Assembly: GCA_963931865.1 (NCBI GenBank)
Contig: OZ007511.1
Span: 5,660,626-5,724,625 of the forward strand
DNA: 64,000 nt
Source of the DNA: Axinella damicornis
Lineage: Eukaryota > Porifera > Demospongiae > Axinellida > Axinellidae
Direction: 5' to 3'
The notes beneath the pieces were generated by a model that saw only the letters and a program-made list of their open reading frames with translations, did not search any database and was not told the origin of the DNA. The translations under genes were made by a program, and so were the position numbers. Below, piece by piece: positions 44,215-53,849 of this stretch. Numbering within the stretch: the stretch's first letter is position 1; each line of letters begins with the position of its first letter.

Positions 44215-47200
44215 GACAGTGAAATCGTAATGTATGGATGGTCTGTTGGTTTTGAATGCTGACTCTGATCACTAGCATAAAGAGATTTTGGTACAATTCT
44301 GCTACATATGAATGATCTTTGTTTATTTGGCAGGATGTATCAGCAGAACTGTACGGCCCCCTCATGCTGACTCTGAGCCTAGTCGCTGTCCTCCTATATG
44401 GCATGAAAACAAGTGGACATCAAGTGGTCAGTTTATCTTTGAAAGGGAGACACAAGGGTGGTCAGTTCTAAGATGATTATTTTGTACTTAACCGACCACA
44501 TGAGCTGAGGAATTAAACCTTTCGCTGATATTGTCAGTGAATTTCTTGTTGAGGTTGCTTCAATTCAGGTACAATGTTTCTAGTGCAAATTAGCACCACA
44601 GCTGTAATTAATTGATGAGTGTCGTTCCATTTTCCCAATAACGGCTATAATTACTTTAATCTTACTTTACACAGATGCTGATTGAATTAGTTGCTTGGGA
44701 GCATAAGCAGAAAATTTGGATGTGAATTTCAGGAGAGGAAGCCCATAACATGGAAACGTGGAAATATATTTCACAGCATTCAGGAAACTCTCTCATGCTA
44801 TTCAGCAGACAATACTTTTGGCTATAATTTCTTATGTAACGTATGTTAATTCGGACGAGCCTAAGCTAACTGTTTATGAAGGAACAGGCTATAGCTGGTG
44901 GATGTGAGCCAAGTCTATGTACGAGGTTGGTGTAAGACTTGCTCCCGAGAAGAGAGTTTATCGTTTATCTTACCTGTTGATGTTGCACTAGCCTAGCTAC
45001 CAGCCGTGCAGTTACCACTGCCAATTCAGAAATTAGCATACCCCTACCCTACATCCCTAATAGTGTATCACACATGTATATGCCCCATACGTATGGGAGG
45101 GAATAGTGTGCTGAATCGCCCATACAATTCTTTTGCTAAGGATAATCTATATCCCTATCAGTATTAAATTTTGTACAATGTTGTGACTCGTACTAAGTAC
45201 TGAAAAGTGCAAATAGCTGAAAATTAAGCCTTCAGTCAGGTACACATACATGTAGAACAGTGTTTTGCTATTGTGGACCAACAGACAAACCCAATTGCTT
45301 TACCCCGCTTCGCGTACAATATAAGTATCACCATAGTACCAAGCTATACCGGAAAATATCATGAGTTTGTTGCCATAGTATTGTTACGAGTGCGAAGCAC
45401 GAGTAACAATGCCAAAGGCGACAAACAAGTGATATGTTTCCTGTATAGCTTGGTACTATGGTGATACTGATTTTACCATACAAACCTGGAATTTCATTGC
45501 ATGTTCCTCTACCAATGAACGTAGCGAATGCGCATTACCATAGCTTGCTTGGCGACAATACATGTATTTTCATTTCTGGTTGCCAACTGTTCGCGTTAGT
45601 ACGGCAAGTTACAAACGCTTGGGCTAGAAGGCCTGCGTACCAAGCCCAAGGCGGAGCCACGCCTATAACAGGCAGCCGATAACAGGTGGAGCCACGCGGA
45701 GCCACGCCGATAACAGGCAGCTCAGCTGTACGGTCGGTCCATGCCGATAACTGGCAGTTGTACGGTCCGGCATTTTCAAATGGGATGCCCGAGTATACTA
45801 ACGAGTTCAACCTCGACTTCCGGAAGTATCGAGGATGTAAGTCAGCCCTCTTCAGGAGTCCAAAAGGTAGTCAGTAGCGGCTAGTCTCTGACACAAATCT
45901 ATCACAGATTTGCTGTAGCGCACATGACTTACTGTACATAATACGGATTTCTCGCGTGACCTACAGTACTAATACGGATTTTTCATGTGACCTACAGTAC
46001 GAAATTGCACTTGCGTACCAGGCTTTCCCATTGACTGCTGTACATTATTGAAACGTAGGAGTGTGATAATGCTCACTATAAAACTATACAACTTCCCTAC
46101 AGAAGCCTTTCCACATGACGTGTATAATAAGTATTCGGTGAACAGTTTTATAGCATAATTGATACCTTAAGGTGCTTCCCTAGTTTCGTATGTACATGTA
46201 CATGTACTGCGTGCTTGTTTGTGCATGCTTCAGCTGATCACATTAACTTGCTATCACCTCCTTAATTCCAGGAAGAGGGTACCCTGATTGGAACAGCCAT
46301 GGCAATATGCTTTGGTTACTGGCTAGGGATCTCCAGTGTCATGTTCTTCATTGCCTACATCTTCAACGCTCACTTCTCCATTGTACAAGTGTTCTCTCTG
46401 ACAGTGAGTCCTTATATAGCCTCTCCGTAACTTCATATGTAGCTGGTATAAGGTAATGGAGGGGATTTCCGGTTAGGATGGCATTTTCGGACCCTACTTT
46501 TTGTCATTCTGCTATCCCTACAGCTCTTTATTGGTTGTTTCTGCTTTGCTTGAATGTGTAGAGAACTCCAGAACAGTAACCTGGAGGATGAAGACGATTT
46601 GTGCAATCTTATCTGCTTTATTGCTGATCAGGCATTATGGGTGCATGTGGGAAGAGTTGGTATGCTACAAAAGACCTTTGCATAACATACCATTTGTGAT
46701 TCACAAGATCAGGTTTATGTTTACTGGTTACAAGCATTATTATACGTACATATGCTCAGAGCAACAAACCATTTTACCCAGTTCATTATCAGTATATGCC
46801 ACAGTCACATGCCATTTTAAGCGCGCCTCTTTTTTTTCATTCCAAGCTGGATGCAGGGACGACTCTTGTGCCAAGCTACTCTTTATTAAACACTAAAGCC
46901 TTCCAGAATGTCTGCCATTTTCAGATCCTACAGACTTCCTATTCTTAAACTAAGCGCAGCATATGTTTTTTTGTTCTTTTTTCCAAGAACACAAAAGGTA
47001 CAATGAGCTGCTCTACAGCTACAATATTAATACAGGACCAAGGGGGGAAATACTTTACATTATCATACACCTATGTTTGAATAATGTACAGCAGTCAATG
47101 GGAAAGCCTGGTACGCAAGCGCAGTTGATAAAAACCCGTATTTTGTATAGTAGGTCACGTGAAAAATCCGTATTAGTACGAGCTATCCCGGAGTAGGTAT

Positions 47201-50200
47201 CAAAGCTTCAATTCTATTGGCTATATAACAATATAAACCACACCCTAACCTGCCATAATATACCCTAAGTATGCACTGTATGACGTAAGTGACCTAAGTG
47301 AACCAATCAGAAGCGAGCTTAGAAAACTACTCCGGTACTGTAGATTAGTACTGTAGGTCACGCGAGAGATCCGTATTATCTCGTGATATTGATGTACCAG
47401 GCCCTCCCCGCTTTACCGTACTGCAAGCGACGAAAAGCTGGGCGTGGGACTGGGAACGAGGCTAATATTTTCCGGTATAGCTTGGTACTATGGTGATTGC
47501 CGAGTGGGAAGCGAGGCAACTAATCGTGCAGCAGGGCAGTCGAATCTGAGCTAGTGTATATATAATCATATATATATGTTTAGGAATGCAATAAGGACGT
47601 CACTCGTACTCACTATATGTATGTACTTTATATGTGTAAGCATGGATAATAGATCCATGGTGTAAGTGCACGGGGGCAATACTCACTATGCAGTGCCGGG
47701 GGCATCCCACGCAGCGAATGTCGTCCTTACAGTATAATTATTATAGTACCTTGCTGCTATTTATAACACAGAGTTTCGACTCCAAAATGAGTATGGGTTT
47801 TGTGGTTGCATCATGAATGTACTTACCTAGCCAGTTATACTATAGTCAGGGTGAGCTACATGAATATACTTACCAGGCTGCGAATTAGTCTCGCAGGGCC
47901 AGACCCACACGGAAGGGAGAGTCTGGTCAAGTTGCAATGACACTCTTGTTCTGCTCAGTCAGCACAGACCATTCTTCAAGTACCTGTTGACCGCCACTGT
48001 TTTTGATGATACTCGAGTCGTGTAGTACAAGGTGTGAACTCATTTGCTTGAACCCACGAAGCGGTACTGCTGCCTTGATTGCATTCCTAACACCAGAAGT
48101 TCTCTGGGGTGTCAAAAACAAATTGGTAATTGTAACTTGACCAGACCCTCCCTTCCGTGTGGGCCTGGCCCCGCGAGACTAGCTGCGAATACAGTACACC
48201 AGTGCTGACAAGTATTAACTCGCTTCCCGCGAGGCTCTTCTGCGTGCATTCACTTATGCACTAGTACTTATATACTCCTGGTAGGGGAAAATTGTGCCGC
48301 GTAAATAAATACCGTAGTGTCCCACTAATACGCCCCCTTCAAAAATACGCCCTCACCCTCTTTTTCGCCCAAGTTCCTGCACAGGGTAGTTTGACGTGTT
48401 ATAACCCACCCCCCCCCCCCCCCCCCCCCCCCCCCTGGTGAGCGTCTTCTGGAATATCCAACCTACACGTGCACAACTTTCATGACTTTGCAGATGGTCT
48501 CTCAAATGCAGATCGACCGTTGACGCCGACGGTACAAGTCATCTCGCTGCTACTCATCCGCAGGAAATACCAGGAAATGTTCTGTGGTTCATGACCGACA
48601 GTATTGCTGTTCTTTAGGATGGCTACAGCGAAGTTGTCGTGAATGTTATGGAAGTGCAGCTCTTCTCGCCGATGTAGGGAGACCACGCATGATGACCACG
48701 AACAGTATTGGCGATCGTTTGTGCTTTTGTAACTGTAAACATGTAGTGTCATAAACGTAGCGAAACGTTTTGAGGGGGCGTATAATCGAGACTAATTGCG
48801 TACTCGAAAATACGCCCCCTCCCCTCTTTGGGCTAGATGTAGTGTACAAAATAGGAGGGCGTATTAACGGGACACTACGGTAATGACTAAATAGTTAACG
48901 TTTGACTCCTTAGGAATGGCCTGCAAAGATTCTGACTACACCGTTGTGATCACTATCATGCACTGTCCTTACCATACAATTTTGGTCCTGAAACTCACCT
49001 TGGTGGTGGAGATACAAAAAGCGCTTTTGTCGTGCTGTCAGCCACCATTGCTCGAGCGCTCACTTCAACTTTCGTTGCCAGTACAGCTCTCACGAATCAC
49101 CCACAAAGACTCTGACCACACGGTTTGCTGTCGTTCACTGACGCTTACGTGCCAAAACTCACCGTGCTGGCGAAGTTGTGAGCGCTGTAATAATTTCTTG
49201 TCTTCCCTTTGGCCGCCATTGCTAGCGATCGACTGAGTGTGGTTGCCACGTGGCATGTGCGTTAATGGGAATGAACTGCAATACTTAGCTTGTGCTACGG
49301 CGAGTCGCAACCAGGGTTGCAACGGCTACCAGGAGTGCGGTTGCCCCTCATAAATACACTACCATACAAAAGAATACTGTCTTACGTATTGTTCCTGTGG
49401 TGATATAGCGTGCACTTAATAATGCGCGACTGCAGTACAACTGCTTGTATCAAAATCTGATATTTGCTTGCATCATATTGCATGTGTACCTTCATCCCCA
49501 GGGCTATTCTCTAAGTGGTCACTGTGGTGTACTGCTGCTCAGCACAACATTTGACCACTACGGCAGTCCTACAGTATTCTATCCCTTGTGGCTAATATTG
49601 GGGGGATTCTCTGCCATGAGAATGGTAAGTAGAGTAAGCAACTGATTATCGGACGACATGTAAAATCGGACGCGCTAGCGCCGAACGAGTATATTACCGG
49701 AAGTGGGCGGGACCTTCAGTCGATACTACAGACCCATCGCAGTTTGAGTTGAAAGTTTGGTGGTTCTATGTTGCTTGGTTCTGGAGCTACAGCCAGCCAA
49801 ATCTAGATCCGAAACAATGTATGATCGGACAAAATTGATGTATTATCGGATGACGCTCCCTGCCTTTTCTCTGAAGGAACTTTCTCTGAGATTTTTACAT
49901 TTTCGGGAAGCCTCATGATCCCTCTGCCGCAGGCTCACTTTTTGTCACCGTGGCTGATTCGAGTGCTAGAGAATATCACCGAATGTTGACCAGGGTCTCC
50001 GTGTCTAATATCGGACGCTGAAATTTCGTCGTATTTTGGCGTAGACACTCACAGGTACACTCCAGTGTTGCAGTACGGATACCATTGGAAAGTGCAGGTC
50101 CTCAGCAACGTAATGGCGCAAATCCCGTGTTTATACGTTGCACCGTACCTGAGATACAGCTGCTTTCCCCAGTTTGCTCCTGTATGGGCGGTCCAAGATA

Positions 50201-52801
50201 GCAACGACAGTATTTCTGGAGAGTTCTGGGGTAAACGACTATATCTCAGGAACGGTGCAACGTATAAACACGGGACTTATACCATTTTGTTGCTGAGGAC
50301 CTGCACATTCCAATGATATCCATATTGCAGCACTATAGTGTACCTGAGAGTGTCATCGCCAAACTACGACGAAATTTCAGCGTCCGATATTAGACACGGA
50401 GACCATGGTCAACATTCGGTGATATTCTCCAGCACTCGAATCAGCCACGGTGACAAAAAGTGAGCCTGCGGCAGAGGGATCATGAGGCTTCCCGAAAATG
50501 TAAAAATCTCAGAGAAAGTTCCTTCAGAGAAAAAGCAGGGAGCGTCATTCGATAATACATCAATTTTGTCCGATCATACATCGTTTCGGATCTAACTTTG
50601 GCTGGCTGTAGTTCCAGAACCAAGCAACAGAGAACCACCAAACTTTCAACTCAGTGTGCGATGGGTCTGTAGTGTCGACTGAAGGTCCCGCCCACTTCCG
50701 GTAATATACTCGTTCGGCGCTAGCGCGTCCGATTTTACATGTCGTCCGATAATCAGTCGCTTACTCTATACACTAGAAGAGTCAGATAAGGACTACCTAC
50801 TAGGTCTAAGTTCACTCAGAAAGAATCCTTGTATAATAGTGCGCACATGCACATGCAGTGCGGCGCCTGCCTTGCTACATTGCCTGCCTTGCTACATTTT
50901 GGAGGAGTTGTGAAGTTTTGTCTTTGAGCTGTCTCCAGAAATGGACTTGCGTTCAATGATGTGCGAGTCCCCAAACGCCAAGGTAGATGTACATACGATG
51001 CTGTCACCGCTGAAGCCTGGGAAGAAGTTTGATGCATTAACACTTTGTTTTCCACTGTGCATGTGAGCAGCCACCTTATGCGATCGTCGCCCCTGCACTG
51101 CAGCTATTCCACGTGCCGATGCACTACAATACACGGATGCTATACTATATAGCGTGATTAAGATGCGCACACTTATGTATATATGATGTACATATATACA
51201 CATGTGCAAAGCAAACAATAGCTCAGAATTGGAATGCCATTATCAAAATTACTTCTCTCGCTAGTGCTCCAGAGCAATAGAACATTTAAGGTTACAGTTA
51301 TGAAGGCATGCAGGATTACGGGTGTGACGCGTCGACGTTGGGTGCTGAAAACCATTACCATAGTCTCTCGAAAATACGCCCATGGGCGATGAATTTAGAA
51401 TCTGCTCAAAGAAGGGGGTGGGCGTATTTTCGAGGACCCCTCTCCCGAAAATAGGCCCACCCTTGACTCGAAAGTAGGCCCATCCCTACTTGAAAGTAGG
51501 CCCACCCAAGTACATGCAAATAACATGCAAATATACGAGAGCCATACTGCAACAGTCATTCTATCAAGGCTTTACTACAGCTACTACTTCCGGAGTTTCT
51601 TGGTGAGCTCGAGCAGGAACAATCTCTTCGTGTGAGTAGCTGCAGGAACAGGAAACAAGACACAGCAGGAGTGCTTGAATGACGTGGAGCGCGCAGACCA
51701 TCTTCGGGACTTGCTGCTTCCGAAAAATCCGTAGTCTGCTAGTGCTACGCCAGGCGATTGCACACGCAAAGACACAAACATGCAAAGCACAGCGCGTGCA
51801 CAGTCTCATGTCATGCACTCGTGCACAGCTGATTATGCAATGTGATACAACATAATGAAATTCATTGTAATTAGTACCGCGATTGCCAGCCTTCATTTCT
51901 TAGTCCCACCTCTTTGACAGTACTTCTTTCGGAGCTATTCAAGTGCTTTCCTGTTCGATCTAATAGGGTGGGCGTACTTTCGAGTAATAAATGACCCTTT
52001 GCAGCAACTTGTCGCGAAAAAGGGGGGGTGGGCGTATTTTCGAGGGTGGGCGTATTTTCGAGAGACTACGGTATACCTGGCTCAATATAGGGATTGAGTG
52101 GTTTAAACGTGTTATCATGTGTTGTCTCATGGGAAGCCATACTATCAAAGGTGGACAGGTTGATCGATGTACAGCTCAAATGCTCCGCCGTATGCAAAGA
52201 CATGTATTTCAGCAACAGTATACATGATCTAAATTAATAGTGGAAAGGCAGTACACATGGTCTACATAGTTAGCACTAGTTGTCATGTAGTTCTGTACGC
52301 TCATGCTGCATGAAGGTATAGACTAGTGTCTTGTTCCTTGAAGTCTGTTGAAGAAGAAAAGTTTGGAGTATTGAATGCTCTATACACTGCTATATAGTTG
52401 AGTCCTGTTGATGAGTTCTGTACACTTGTATGCTGCTACCTTTGTGGCTTGAGGTTTTTGTCATGAAATCCTAGATATGCGATGTACTAATATCACCTAT
52501 ATATATGATATGAGGGTAACTCTTAGCTGTCAAGAGTGCACGATGACATCATTGTTTTTTCAATACATTTCAAAATGCACATTTGAGGCCCCTTTTCTCC
52601 ACATATCTCTGCGCACAATTTTTGTTGTTATAATTATGCAACACAAAAATGTTATTTGTGTAGGTCGGGGTGTACATATCAAGAACCTGGAGCTTGAGGG
52701 AAGGAGCTATTCTCGGAGGCCTAAGTATCACCTTCCACATGTTGTCCATCCTCTACTTGAGGCTGGAATATCAAAGAGTTTATGAAGGTAATAGCTGTTA
52801 A
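37763..52801 (+). CDS. YIPF3: YIPF3, Yip1-domain Golgi membrane protein
   Basis: YIPF3 (KLIP1) is a five-span Yip1-family membrane protein that works with YIPF4 in the cis-Golgi. Eight exons join in phase: 37763-37833, 41311-41371, 41872-41978, 43297-43342, 44334-44426, 46272-46403, 49502-49624 and 52664-52787 (757 nt). They give an acidic N-terminus, the family core LWQAGKR then DFLRPYFDIEP, the Yip1 block [11 protein letters not shown] with a first membrane span ending YGMKTSG, then EEGTLIGTAMAICFGYWLG and four further hydrophobic spans. Human YIPF3 has the same blocks ([44 protein letters not shown], SRT near the end). No exon is broken. The true start exon lies 5' of 37763 and was not settled. 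After 52787 either a further exon follows, or the frame reads through five codons to a TAA at 52799. Introns carry large palindromic elements. Confidence 0.93.
38040..39740. repeat. Cluster of direct and inverted repeats in YIPF3 intron
   Basis: AGAGTCTGGTACC.AGACTCA followed by ACAAAGACGCAGACCACT occurs at 38300-38375 and 39645-39710. ACTTCGACAAGTTCCACTCG (38576) faces GTGGAGCTCGTCGAAGTTAG (39210). These look like the broken arms of a larger foldback family. Confidence 0.6.
40373..40803 (-). mobile_element. Element A, reverse copy in YIPF3 intron
   Basis: Ends CTACCAGGAGTGCGGTTGCC at the right. Both modules are present in reverse: 40613-40669 and 40450-40493, each preceded on the plus strand by ACTCAC (a GTGAGT donor). 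The orientation is opposite to YIPF3. Confidence 0.85.
40613..40669 (-). other. Element A mini-exon (19 codons + donor)
   Basis: Reads MASKGKTRTYYSAHNFAST then GTGAGT. Confidence 0.62.
41311..41371 (+). CDS. YIPF3: YIPF3 exon, pre-core helix
   Basis: Phase 2 input is completed by the first base. The frame SDAGLLGDVKSQIGQEMAGQ aligns with human MKGFKGQLSRQVADQ. The acceptor TTATGAG is weak but the phase on both sides is exact. Confidence 0.85.
41872..41978 (+). CDS. YIPF3: YIPF3 exon, LWQAGKR core
   Basis: Acceptor TCTTTCAG. The frame reads LWQAGKRSTQKFINMYAHID then FLRPYFDIEPREFRN and ends in phase 2 at GTATGT. This is the most conserved cytoplasmic motif of YIPF3. A palindromic element begins only 20 nt beyond the donor. 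Confidence 0.93.
41999..43133 (+). mobile_element. 1135-bp palindromic element, copy 1, in YIPF3 intron
   Basis: Arms of ~500 bp start GAGTAAGCGACTGATTATCG and contain CGGACGCGCTAGCGCCGAAC and TTTCTCTGAGATTTTTACAT; TA flanks both ends (41997-41998, 43134-43135). The non-symmetric centre has an 83-codon frame on the minus strand. It begins 20 nt after the donor at 41979. Confidence 0.93.
43297..43342 (+). CDS. YIPF3: YIPF3 short exon, 46 nt
   Basis: Acceptor TTCTGCAG, donor GTACTA. It reads RLVCSFVPSKAIGAPQ after joining, equivalent to human RLLESMIPIKMVNFPQ. Phase 2 in, phase 0 out. Confidence 0.9.
43560..44225 (-). mobile_element. Element B, copy 4 (reverse) in YIPF3 intron
   Basis: Reverse of the family: AAGTAACTTTAATTTGCTCG, CAGCTACTTCCCCCTCATTC, CAGCTCTCTGTGC, then TTCAACTGCTGCTCCCTGAT-type units and a terminal (CA)n at 44116-44212. 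Confidence 0.8.
44152..44212 (+). repeat. (CA)n microsatellite
   Basis: About 30 CA units at the end of element B copy 4, the mirror of the (TG)n in copy 2. Confidence 0.95.
44334..44426 (+). CDS. YIPF3: YIPF3 exon, Yip1 block and membrane span 1
   Basis: The 31-codon frame [20 protein letters not shown] then LYGMKTSGHQV holds the Yip1 signature LYGPLML and the first membrane span. The donor is GTCAGT. Confidence 0.93.
45230..45470. repeat. Repeat D copy and a TATAGCTTGGTACTATGG hairpin
   Basis: Repeat D text spans 45230-45315. Next, TATCACCATAGTACCAAGCT (45327) is inverted at about 45450-45469 around a ACGAGTGCGAAGCACGAG centre. Another half of the same hairpin is at 47470-47495. Confidence 0.75.
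45930..46057 (+). repeat. Left arm flanking the YIPF3 spans 2-3 exon
   Basis: ATAATACGGATTTCTCGCGT..GCGTACCAGGCTTTCCCATT..GACTGCTGTACATTATT. Inverse copies lie at 47078-47180 and 47345-47390, on the other side of the 46272-46403 exon. Confidence 0.8.
46272..46403 (+). CDS. YIPF3: YIPF3 exon, membrane spans 2-3
   Basis: This 44-codon exon starts EEGTLIGTAMAICFGYWLGI and continues SSVMFFIAYIFNA. Human has [20 protein letters not shown]. Donor GTGAGT. It is flanked on both sides by inverted repeat arms at 45930-46057 and 47078-47390. Confidence 0.93.
47078..47390 (+). repeat. Right arm flanking the YIPF3 spans 2-3 exon
   Basis: AATAATGTACAGCAGTCAAT..GGAAAGCCTGGTACGCAAGC..GTGAAAAATCCGTATTAGTA and, further on, GTAGGTCACGCGAGAGATCC. 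Both pair with 45930-46057. Confidence 0.8.
47884..48182. repeat. ~300-bp hairpin with 45-bp arms
   Basis: AGTCTCGCAGGGCCAGACCC..GAGTCTGGTCAAGTTGC and the inverse ending GGGCCTGGCCCCGCGAGACT. Confidence 0.85.
48312..48880. mobile_element. CCGTAGTGTCCC element, copy 1, nested in element A
   Basis: Ends CCGTAGTGTCCC and GGGACACTACGG with TA on each side (48310-48311, 48881-48882). Subterminal AATACGCCCCCT repeats face each other. A poly-C tract lies at 48409-48435. Termini of this form with TA targets resemble pogo/Tc1-type elements. No transposase is seen. Confidence 0.88.
49163..49219 (-). other. Element A mini-exon (19 codons + donor)
   Basis: Reads MAAKGKTRNYYSAHNFAST then GTGAGT. Confidence 0.62.
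49502..49624 (+). CDS. YIPF3: YIPF3 exon, membrane span 4
   Basis: The 41-codon frame starts GYSLSGHCGVLLLSTTF and ends FYPLWLILGGFSAMRM, matching human GYGLFGHCIVLF and LFWLLVGGLSTLRM. The donor GTAAGT is followed immediately by an inserted element whose target TA overlaps the last donor base. Confidence 0.93.
49632..50766 (-). mobile_element. 1135-bp palindromic element, copy 2, at a YIPF3 splice donor
   Basis: Same length as copy 1 and its reverse complement, including the identical 83-codon central frame (now on the plus strand). Its TA target is 49630-49631, overlapping the T of the GTAAGT donor at 49625-49630. TA follows at 50767-50768. Confidence 0.93.
51358..52071. mobile_element. 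CCATAGTCTCTCG foldback in last YIPF3 intron
   Basis: Ends CCATAGTCTCTCGAAAATAC..GCCCA and GGGCGTATTTTCGAGAGACT..ACGG, flanked by TA. The subterminal GAAAATACGCCC motif recurs many times and links it to the CCGTAGTGTCCC family. Confidence 0.85.
52664..52801 (+). CDS. YIPF3: YIPF3 exon, membrane span 5 and possible stop
   Basis: The frame VGVYISRTWSLREGAILGGL then SITFHMLSILYLRLEYQRVYE matches human VAVLVSRT, LHMLFLLYLHFAYHKVVEG. GTAATA after 52787 could be a donor in phase 1. If it is not used the protein ends EGNSC at the TAA at 52799-52801. Human YIPF3 has about 50 further residues, so either reading is possible. Confidence 0.88.
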   Translation, partial: VGVYISRTWSLREGAILGGLSITFHMLSILYLRLEYQRVYEGNSC

Positions 52802-52885
52802 GTACTGAAGTTCCAGCAAGGTACAATCATGCATGTACGAAACTGACATCTCCCTGTTGTATTGTGCTGTCTAAGAAGTACCACA

Positions 52886-53262
52886 TCACTAGGCTCATTC
52901 CCAGGCTTTCTACACCTCCAGTTTTTGATCGCTTGCAGTATGCAAAAAATGGAGGGGAAGGCCTGGGGAATCTTCTCACGTGATACGTGGCACGACCGTA
53001 TCACAAAGCTCAGAAGCTCAAGACCCAGCAGCCTTGGAGATAGACTCTGATTGTTTTCAACCAGCTAAAGGGCTGCCCAGTGACAAATGTGAAAATGCCT
53101 AGCCATGACGCAATCTTCCCGTGGAGCAAAAAGACGGCACTATTTGGAGTTTCACCCCTTGTATCGCGGCTATCCCTCAGCAGTTTTGCTTTTTTGCATA
53201 CCGGGTACTGCAAGCTAGCGATCACAAACGGAGGTGTAGAAGGCCTGGGAATGAGGCTACCA
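52886..53262. repeat. ~380-bp foldback after YIPF3
   Basis: CTCATTCCCAGGCTTTCTAC..ACCTCC and GATCGCTTGCAGTATGCAAA face GTACTGCAAGCTAGCGATCA..GGAGGTGTAGAAGGCCTGGG. Confidence 0.8.
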
Positions 53263-53486
53263 CATCACTGGGTTGAAAGGGAGCTTACTGACTAATCACA
53301 TTCCGTTCCCAGCGGTGGATTAATATCTTAGCCTTGCCACATCAAACAACAGCTCTGCTGATCCAGCGGTGCACCCTATGTACACGTCATGCTACTGATT
53401 TGTTTATATCTTAGCCAGTTGGGATGTGTTAAGTATACCACACATACTCAGACACGCATGATGGTCAAATATAGCATGCATGAACA

Positions 53487-53846
53487 TAGTCTCAGTACCA
53501 GACTCCCATACTCAAAGGGGGAGGGGGAGTCTGGTATACAGTCATGTCGATGCGCCCTTGGTTGTGTACAGAAAGCCACTATGGCTACAGCTTGCTTGAG
53601 GATTCCTAAGTGCCAATTAAGGGTGATATGGAGGCTCTGAAGGGGGGTGCTAGATGAAAAATTGAGTATATCACTGCCTTCACACTTAGCTACCTGTGAA
53701 GTGCTACGTTGCAATTACATAGCAATCAACCAATCAGATTCATGCCACTGAAATTCCCTGGGCTGCAAATTGCTGTGTATGCAACTATACCAGACTCCCC
53801 CTCCCCCTCTCCTTTGGGTATGGGAGTCTGGTACTGAGACTAGCAT
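53487..53846. repeat. ~360-bp foldback
   Basis: AGTCTCAGTACCAGACTCCC..AAGGGGGAGGGGGAGTCTGGTAT and the inverse ending GGGAGTCTGGTACTGAGACT. Confidence 0.88.
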
Positions 53847-53849
53847 GAA

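Larger units (their letters stand above)
48272..49352 (-). mobile_element. Element A, reverse copy split by a nested element
   Basis: It starts TACTCCTGGTAGGGGAAAAT, is interrupted at 48312-48880, resumes at ATGACTAAATAG and ends GCTACCAGGAGTGCGGTTGC..CCCTC. Both modules are kept in reverse. Confidence 0.85.
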
